Source: Cellulomonas sp. Root930
Lineage (GTDB): Bacteria; Actinomycetota; Actinomycetes; Actinomycetales; Cellulomonadaceae
Direction: 5' to 3'
Assembly (NCBI GenBank): GCA_001429255.1
Contig: LMJI01000001.1
Span: 2,955,879 to 3,019,878 of the forward strand
DNA: 64,000 nt
Below, one piece after another: positions 59,980 through 64,000 of the stretch. Below the pieces are notes generated by a model, which saw only the letters and a list, made by a program, of their open reading frames with translations, was not told the origin of the DNA and ran no database searches. A program made the position numbers and the translations under genes. The first letter of the stretch is position 1. Every line of letters begins with the position of its first letter.

Positions 59980-61170
59980 ATGCTGCGTTGGTTGACCTCC
60001 GGTGAGTCCCATGGTCCGGCGCTCGTCGGCATCCTCGAGGGCCTCCCGGCGGACGTCGAGGTGCAGAGCTCCGACATCCAGGAGGCGCTCGCCCGGCGCC
60101 GGCTCGGGTACGGCCGCGGTGCGCGGATGAAGTTCGAGCAGGACGAGGTGCGGCTGCTCGGCGGCGTGCGGCACGGCCGGACGCAGGGCGGTCCGGTCGC
60201 GATCGAGATCGGGAACACCGAGTGGCCCAAGTGGGTCGACGTGATGTCGTCGGACCCCGTGGCGGACCCCGACGTGCTGCTCCGTGCGCGGAACGCCCCC
60301 CTGACGCGACCCCGGCCGGGGCACGCCGACCTGGTCGGCATGCGCAAGTACGGGTTCGACGACGCGCGGCCGGTCCTCGAGCGCGCGAGCGCCCGGGAGA
60401 CGGCCACCCGCGTGGCGCTCGGCACGGTGGCGGCACGGTTCCTCGAGCAGGCCGCCGGCGTGCGGTTGGTGTCGCACGTCGTGAGCATCGGGCCGGTGTT
60501 CGCGCCGGACGACGCCGCTCTTCCGACACCGGACGACGCCGCCGCGCTCGACGCGGACCCGGTGCGCTGCTTCGACCCGGCAGCCTCGGCCGCGATGGTC
60601 GCGGAGATCGACGAGTGCCACAAGGACGGCGACACCCTCGGCGGCGTCGTCGAGGTGCTCGCCTACGGGCTGCCGTCCGGGCTCGGGTCGTACGTGCACT
60701 CCGACCGGCGCCTCGACGGGCTGCTGGCCGCGGCGCTCATGGGCATCCAGGCGATCAAGGGGGTCGAGGTGGGGGACGGGTTCCGCACCGCTGCCCGACG
60801 GGGGTCGCAGGCGCACGACGAGATCGAGCGGGACGCGTCCGGACGGATCGTGCGGCGGACCAACCGCGCCGGCGGTCTCGAGGGCGGGATGACCAACGGC
60901 GAGATCCTGCGGGTGCGTGCCGCGATGAAACCGATCTCGACGGTGCCGCGCGCGCTCGACACGGTCGACACCGCGACGGGTGAGGCGACCAAGGCCCAGC
61001 ACCAGCGCTCGGACGTCTGCGCGGTCCCGCCGGCCGCGGTGGTCGCCGAGGCGATGGTCGCCCTCGTGCTCGCCGACGCGCTGCTGGCCAAGACCGGCGG
61101 CGACTCCGTCGCGGAGGTCCGCCGGAACCTCGAGGCGTACGTGGCGTCGATCCCGGACCTGCTGGCGTGA
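59980..61170 (+). CDS. aroC: Chorismate synthase
   Basis: Reduced-FMN enzyme (396 residues) that makes chorismate from EPSP. Motifs are [14 protein letters not shown] (catalytic His), [45 protein letters not shown], and [36 protein letters not shown] near the end holds the Asp of the second signature. GGAAGGA precedes the ATG. aroK, aroB and aroQ follow in order and with overlaps, forming the distal shikimate operon. Confidence 0.96.
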   Translation: MLRWLTSGESHGPALVGILEGLPADVEVQSSDIQEALARRRLGYGRGARMKFEQDEVRLLGGVRHGRTQGGPVAIEIGNTEWPKWVDVMSSDPVADPDVLLRARNAPLTRPRPGHADLVGMRKYGFDDARPVLERASARETATRVALGTVAARFLEQAAGVRLVSHVVSIGPVFAPDDAALPTPDDAAALDADPVRCFDPAASAAMVAEIDECHKDGDTLGGVVEVLAYGLPSGLGSYVHSDRRLDGLLAAALMGIQAIKGVEVGDGFRTAARRGSQAHDEIERDASGRIVRRTNRAGGLEGGMTNGEILRVRAAMKPISTVPRALDTVDTATGEATKAQHQRSDVCAVPPAAVVAEAMVALVLADALLAKTGGDSVAEVRRNLEAYVASIPDLLA

Positions 61171-61724
61171 GCCCGGTGCCAGGCCCGCACATCGTTCTCG
61201 TCGGCCCGCCCGGCTCGGGCAAGTCCACGGTCGCGCTGGCCCTCGGGGAGCGGTGGCAGCTGACCGTGCGGGACACCGACGCGGACGTCGAGGCGACGGC
61301 GGGCAAGTCGATCGCCGAGATCTTCGTGGTGGACGGCGAGCCGGTGTTCCGGGACCTGGAGCGGGATGCGGTCCGGGACGCGCTCGCCGATCACGACGGT
61401 GTTCTGGCGCTCGGCGGGGGCGCCGTCCTGGACGAGAGCACCCAGGAGCTGCTGACCACGTACGCGGCGGGCGGAGGAGTCGTCGTCTTCCTCGACGTGA
61501 CGCTCTCCCACGCCGCCCCGCGCGTGGGCTTCAACCAGTCGCGGCCCCTGCTGCTGGGCAACCCGCGGGCGCAGTGGCAGGCGCTCATGGAGGCCCGTCG
61601 GCCCGTCTACGAGCGGCTGGCGACCGTCCGCGTGCTCACGGACGGCCAGCGGCCCGCCGACGTGGCCGAGCTGATCGAACAGGAGCTCGCGGTCCTGCGC
61701 CGCGGCGAGGGGAGCACTCCATGA
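61167..61724 (+). CDS. aroK: Shikimate kinase
   Basis: Phosphorylates shikimate at the 3-hydroxyl. 185 residues with P-loop [15 protein letters not shown], the shikimate-binding Asp in [24 protein letters not shown], and the lid region [15 protein letters not shown] carrying the catalytic Arg. The usual lid start RTSTD or similar reads VGFNQSRP here, a common actinobacterial variant. GTG 61167 overlaps the aroC stop, and the stop overlaps aroB. Confidence 0.94.
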   Translation: MSPVPGPHIVLVGPPGSGKSTVALALGERWQLTVRDTDADVEATAGKSIAEIFVVDGEPVFRDLERDAVRDALADHDGVLALGGGAVLDESTQELLTTYAAGGGVVVFLDVTLSHAAPRVGFNQSRPLLLGNPRAQWQALMEARRPVYERLATVRVLTDGQRPADVAELIEQELAVLRRGEGSTP

Positions 61725-62845
61725 CCGAGTCGCGGACCGTGCGGGTCTCCGGCGACCAGCCGTACGACGTCGTCATCGGCAGGAACCTGCTCGGCGCACT
61801 CCCTGACCTGGTGGGCCCGGGCGTCCGACGGGTCCTCGTGGTGCACCCCGCAGCGCTGGCGACGACCGCCGACGCGGTCCGGGAGGACCTCCGAGCGCAC
61901 GGGTACGAGGCGTTCATCGCCGAGGTGCCGGACGCGGAGGAGGCCAAGACGGCCCAGGTCGCCGCGTTCCTGTGGCAGGTCCTCGGGCAGGCGGACTTCA
62001 CGCGCTCCGACGCGGTCGTGGCGGTCGGCGGGGGCGCGACGACGGACCTCGGCGGGTTCGTCGCCGCCACGTGGCTGCGTGGCATCCGCGTGGTCCACGT
62101 GCCGACCACGCTGCTCGCGATGGTCGACGCGGCCGTCGGCGGGAAGACGGGGATCAACACCGCCGAGGGCAAGAACCTCGTCGGTGCCTTCCACCCGCCC
62201 GCCGGGGTGCTCTGCGACCTCGCTGCGCTCGAGTCCATGTCGAAGCACGACTTCGTCGCCGGGCTCGCCGAGGTGGTCAAGTGCGGCTTCATCGCGGACC
62301 CGCGCATCCTCGAGCTCGTCGAGGCGCACACCGACGTCCTCACCGATCCCGTGACGGCGGCGTCGTCGCCGGTGCTGCTCGAGCTCGTCGAGCGCGCCGT
62401 GGCGGTCAAGGCCCGGGTGGTGGGGGAGGACCTCCGTGAGGGCGGCCTGCGCGAGATCCTCAACTACGGGCACACGTTCGCCCACGCGATCGAGCACGTC
62501 GAGCGCTTCCAGTGGCGGCACGGCGCCGCCGTCTCGGTGGGCATGGTCTACGTCGCCGAGCTCGCGCGGCTGGCGGGGCGGCTCCCCGACGAGGTCGTCG
62601 ACCGGCACCGCGCGATCCTCACCTCGCTCGGGCTGCCCGTCACCTACCGCGGCGACCGCTGGGACCGGCTCCTGGCCGCCATGCGCCGGGACAAGAAGAC
62701 CCGGGGAGACCTGCTGCGGTTCGTCGTGCTGGAGGACGTCGGCAAGCCCGTGCGTCTGGAGGGGCCGGACCCGACGCTCCTGGCCGCCGCGTACGCCGAG
62801 CTGAGCGAGGGCGCCCCGGCCCCGTCGCGCGCGATCTCCCTCTGA
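61721..62845 (+). CDS. aroB: 3-dehydroquinate synthase
   Basis: NAD- and metal-dependent cyclisation of DAHP, the second step of the shikimate pathway. 374 residues with [21 protein letters not shown] (NAD site), [20 protein letters not shown], the metal ligands in [11 protein letters not shown] (Glu), and [12 protein letters not shown] and [10 protein letters not shown] (His). GAGGGGAG precedes the ATG. The C-terminus ends in a short unstructured tail. Confidence 0.95.
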   Translation: MTESRTVRVSGDQPYDVVIGRNLLGALPDLVGPGVRRVLVVHPAALATTADAVREDLRAHGYEAFIAEVPDAEEAKTAQVAAFLWQVLGQADFTRSDAVVAVGGGATTDLGGFVAATWLRGIRVVHVPTTLLAMVDAAVGGKTGINTAEGKNLVGAFHPPAGVLCDLAALESMSKHDFVAGLAEVVKCGFIADPRILELVEAHTDVLTDPVTAASSPVLLELVERAVAVKARVVGEDLREGGLREILNYGHTFAHAIEHVERFQWRHGAAVSVGMVYVAELARLAGRLPDEVVDRHRAILTSLGLPVTYRGDRWDRLLAAMRRDKKTRGDLLRFVVLEDVGKPVRLEGPDPTLLAAAYAELSEGAPAPSRAISL

Positions 62846-62862
62846 CCAGCACGACCGTCACC

Positions 62863-62868
62863 TAGGCT
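62863..62868 (+). promoter_or_regulatory. -10 box TAGGCT of aroQ (leaderless)
   Basis: TAGGCT ends 7 bases before ATG 62876, with no ribosome-binding site between. aroQ may therefore be transcribed separately from aroCKB as well as by read-through. Confidence 0.5.
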
Positions 62869-62875
62869 TCCCGGC

Positions 62876-63316
62876 ATGTCGCGCGTCCTGGTGCTCAACG
62901 GTCCCAACCTCGGTCGGCTGGGGGTGCGGGAGCCCGAGGTGTACGGCTCCGCGACGCACGCGGACCTGGTGGCGGCCGTCGCCGGCTGGGCCGACGAGCT
63001 CGGCCTCGAGGTCGAGGTGCGCCAGACCGACGACGAGTCCGTGCTGGTCGGCTGGCTGCACGAGGCCGTCGACGCGCGCGCCCACGTGGCGCTCAACCCG
63101 GCCGCGTTCACGCACTACTCGTACGCGCTGCGGGACGCCGCCGCGCAGGTCACGCAGGCGGGGCTCGTGCTCGTCGAGGTGCACCTGTCCAACCCGTACG
63201 CGCGCGAGTCCTTCCGGCACGTCTCCGTGGTCGGACCGATCGCCACGGGCACGATCGCCGGCTTCGGCGTGCACGGCTACCACCTCGCGCTCGAGGTCGT
63301 CGCCGCCCGGGTGTGA
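62876..63316 (+). CDS. aroQ: 3-dehydroquinate dehydratase, type II
   Basis: Small dodecameric enzyme (146 residues) that dehydrates 3-dehydroquinate by an enolate route. The N-terminal [21 protein letters not shown] contains the active-site Arg and Tyr. [17 protein letters not shown] gives the Asn and substrate His, and [20 protein letters not shown] the catalytic His region. Family length is normal. Together with aroB, aroE, aroK and aroC, five of the seven shikimate steps are in this window; aroA and the DAHP synthase are not. Confidence 0.95.
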   Translation: MSRVLVLNGPNLGRLGVREPEVYGSATHADLVAAVAGWADELGLEVEVRQTDDESVLVGWLHEAVDARAHVALNPAAFTHYSYALRDAAAQVTQAGLVLVEVHLSNPYARESFRHVSVVGPIATGTIAGFGVHGYHLALEVVAARV

Positions 63317-63338
63317 CGGCGGGCAGGTCGTCGCACGG

Positions 63339-63439
63339 TACGATGGTCGGCGGTCTGCGGCCGGGGAGGCCGCGCACGCCCTGCAGGGGCCGCGCCTCCG
63401 GCGGACCGCACAGAACTCACTCGACAGGAAGCGACGATC
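63339..63439 (+). promoter_or_regulatory. -10 box TACGAT and GC-rich leader of efp
   Basis: TACGAT (63339-63344) is a clear -10 box. The leader of about 88 nt before the efp GTG is very G/C-rich and can form hairpins (for example GGCCGCGC with GCGGCC segments). AGGAAG is the ribosome-binding site. Confidence 0.5.
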
Positions 63440-64000
63440 GTGGCGACCACCAACGACCTCAAGAACGGCACCGTGCTGAAGATCGACGGCCAGCTGTGGA
63501 CCGTGATCGAGTTCCAGCACGTCAAGCCCGGCAAGGGTGGCGCCTTCGTCCGCACCAAGCTGAAGAACGTCATGTCGGGCAAGGTCGTCGACCGGACGTT
63601 CAACGCCGGCCTGAAGGTCGAGACGGCGAACGTCGACAAGCGCGACATGCAGTACCTGTACAAGGACGGCACGGACTTCGTGTTCATGGACACGGACACG
63701 TACGACCAGATCCACATCCCCGAGGTCACGGTCGGCGACGTCTCGCACTTCCTCCTCGAGAACCAGAACGCGATGGTGGCGACCAACGAGGGCGTGCCGC
63801 TGTACGTCGAGCTCCCGCCGTCGGTGATCCTCGAGGTCACCTACACCGAGCCCGGCCTGCAGGGCGACCGCTCGTCGGCCGGCACCAAGCCCGCGACGCT
63901 CGAGACCGGGTACGAGATCCAGGTGCCGCTGTTCCTCGAGGCGAACACGAAGGTCAAGGTGGACACCCGCGACGGGAGCTACCTGGGCCGCGTGAGCGAC
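63440..64000 (+). CDS. efp: Elongation factor P (3' end at or just beyond the window edge)
   Basis: 187 codons are visible and the window ends in YLGRVSD. EF-P is normally about 187 residues, so probably only the stop codon is missing. It rescues ribosomes stalled at polyproline. Domain I has the loop [14 protein letters not shown], with the tip lysine (residue 32) that is modified in some bacteria. No epmA, ymfI or earP-like enzyme is visible here. The C-terminal domain has [21 protein letters not shown], the EF-P signature region. GTG 63440 is set by AGGAAG. Confidence 0.95.
   Translation, partial: MATTNDLKNGTVLKIDGQLWTVIEFQHVKPGKGGAFVRTKLKNVMSGKVVDRTFNAGLKVETANVDKRDMQYLYKDGTDFVFMDTDTYDQIHIPEVTVGDVSHFLLENQNAMVATNEGVPLYVELPPSVILEVTYTEPGLQGDRSSAGTKPATLETGYEIQVPLFLEANTKVKVDTRDGSYLGRVSD

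Overview
The window is a gene-dense, very GC-rich stretch of an actinobacterial chromosome. Its order matches the core region that runs in Mycobacterium and Streptomyces from thrS through pimA, pdxST, ruvCAB, secDF, relA, hisS, aspS, alaS and the aro genes to efp. Extreme G/C at third codon positions, many GTG starts, start codons 6-8 nt after a TANNNT -10 box (leaderless mRNAs), phosphatidylinositol-mannoside genes, an SsgA-like protein and a complete type IV pilus cluster point to the Micrococcales, most likely Cellulomonas or a close relative. The genus is an inference, not shown by a marker gene here.

Layout. 1-5.1 kb: the C-terminal part of arsA, deoC, three tRNA genes (Val-GAC, Cys, Gly) on the minus strand, pabB-pabC for p-aminobenzoate, and an ssgA-like gene. 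5.3-6 kb: tRNA-Val(CAC) with a strong UUCG-loop terminator, followed by an exported AMIN-like gene that appears to begin inside that terminator. 6.1-15.7 kb: thrS, a HIT hydrolase, pgsA, an acyltransferase, pimA and a LemA-like membrane protein (phosphatidylinositol and PIM synthesis), then pdxS, a Nudix gene, antisense kynU and pdxT. 15.7-25.4 kb: a YebC regulator, ruvC-ruvA-ruvB (LexA-like box before ruvA), yajC-secD-secF, apt and rel. 25.4-28.8 kb (minus): an orphan AbiEi-like protein, a DUF349 protein with an acidic repeat tail and a membrane-anchored cyclophilin. 29-46.6 kb: a metallo-hydrolase, hisS, a radical SAM protein behind a near-perfect SOS promoter, a conserved unknown, aspS, a GNAT protein, an MMPL exporter (minus), rarA, rpsD, DUF948/DUF6167 membrane proteins, alaS, ruvX, mltG and aroE.

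46.6-59.9 kb: a type IV pilus locus with pilB, pilT, pilC, the pilin gene pilA, two minor prepilins, a large PilX-like protein, a truncated second copy of such a protein, the prepilin peptidase pilD, and pilM-pilN-pilO. It separates aroE from aroC-aroK-aroB-aroQ, genes that otherwise form one shikimate group. efp closes the window and lacks only its end.

The strongest regulatory observation is that pilB, pilT, pilA and pilM are each preceded by CTCA-N17-(G/C)CCGAT with identical spacing. This resembles promoters of the motility sigma factor (FliA/WhiG/SigD family). The pilus would then be switched on as a regulon with flagella or motility. PilB also carries a tandem MshEN-type N-terminus, the fold that binds cyclic di-GMP in some relatives. 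No CRISPR array, insertion sequence or prophage was seen.
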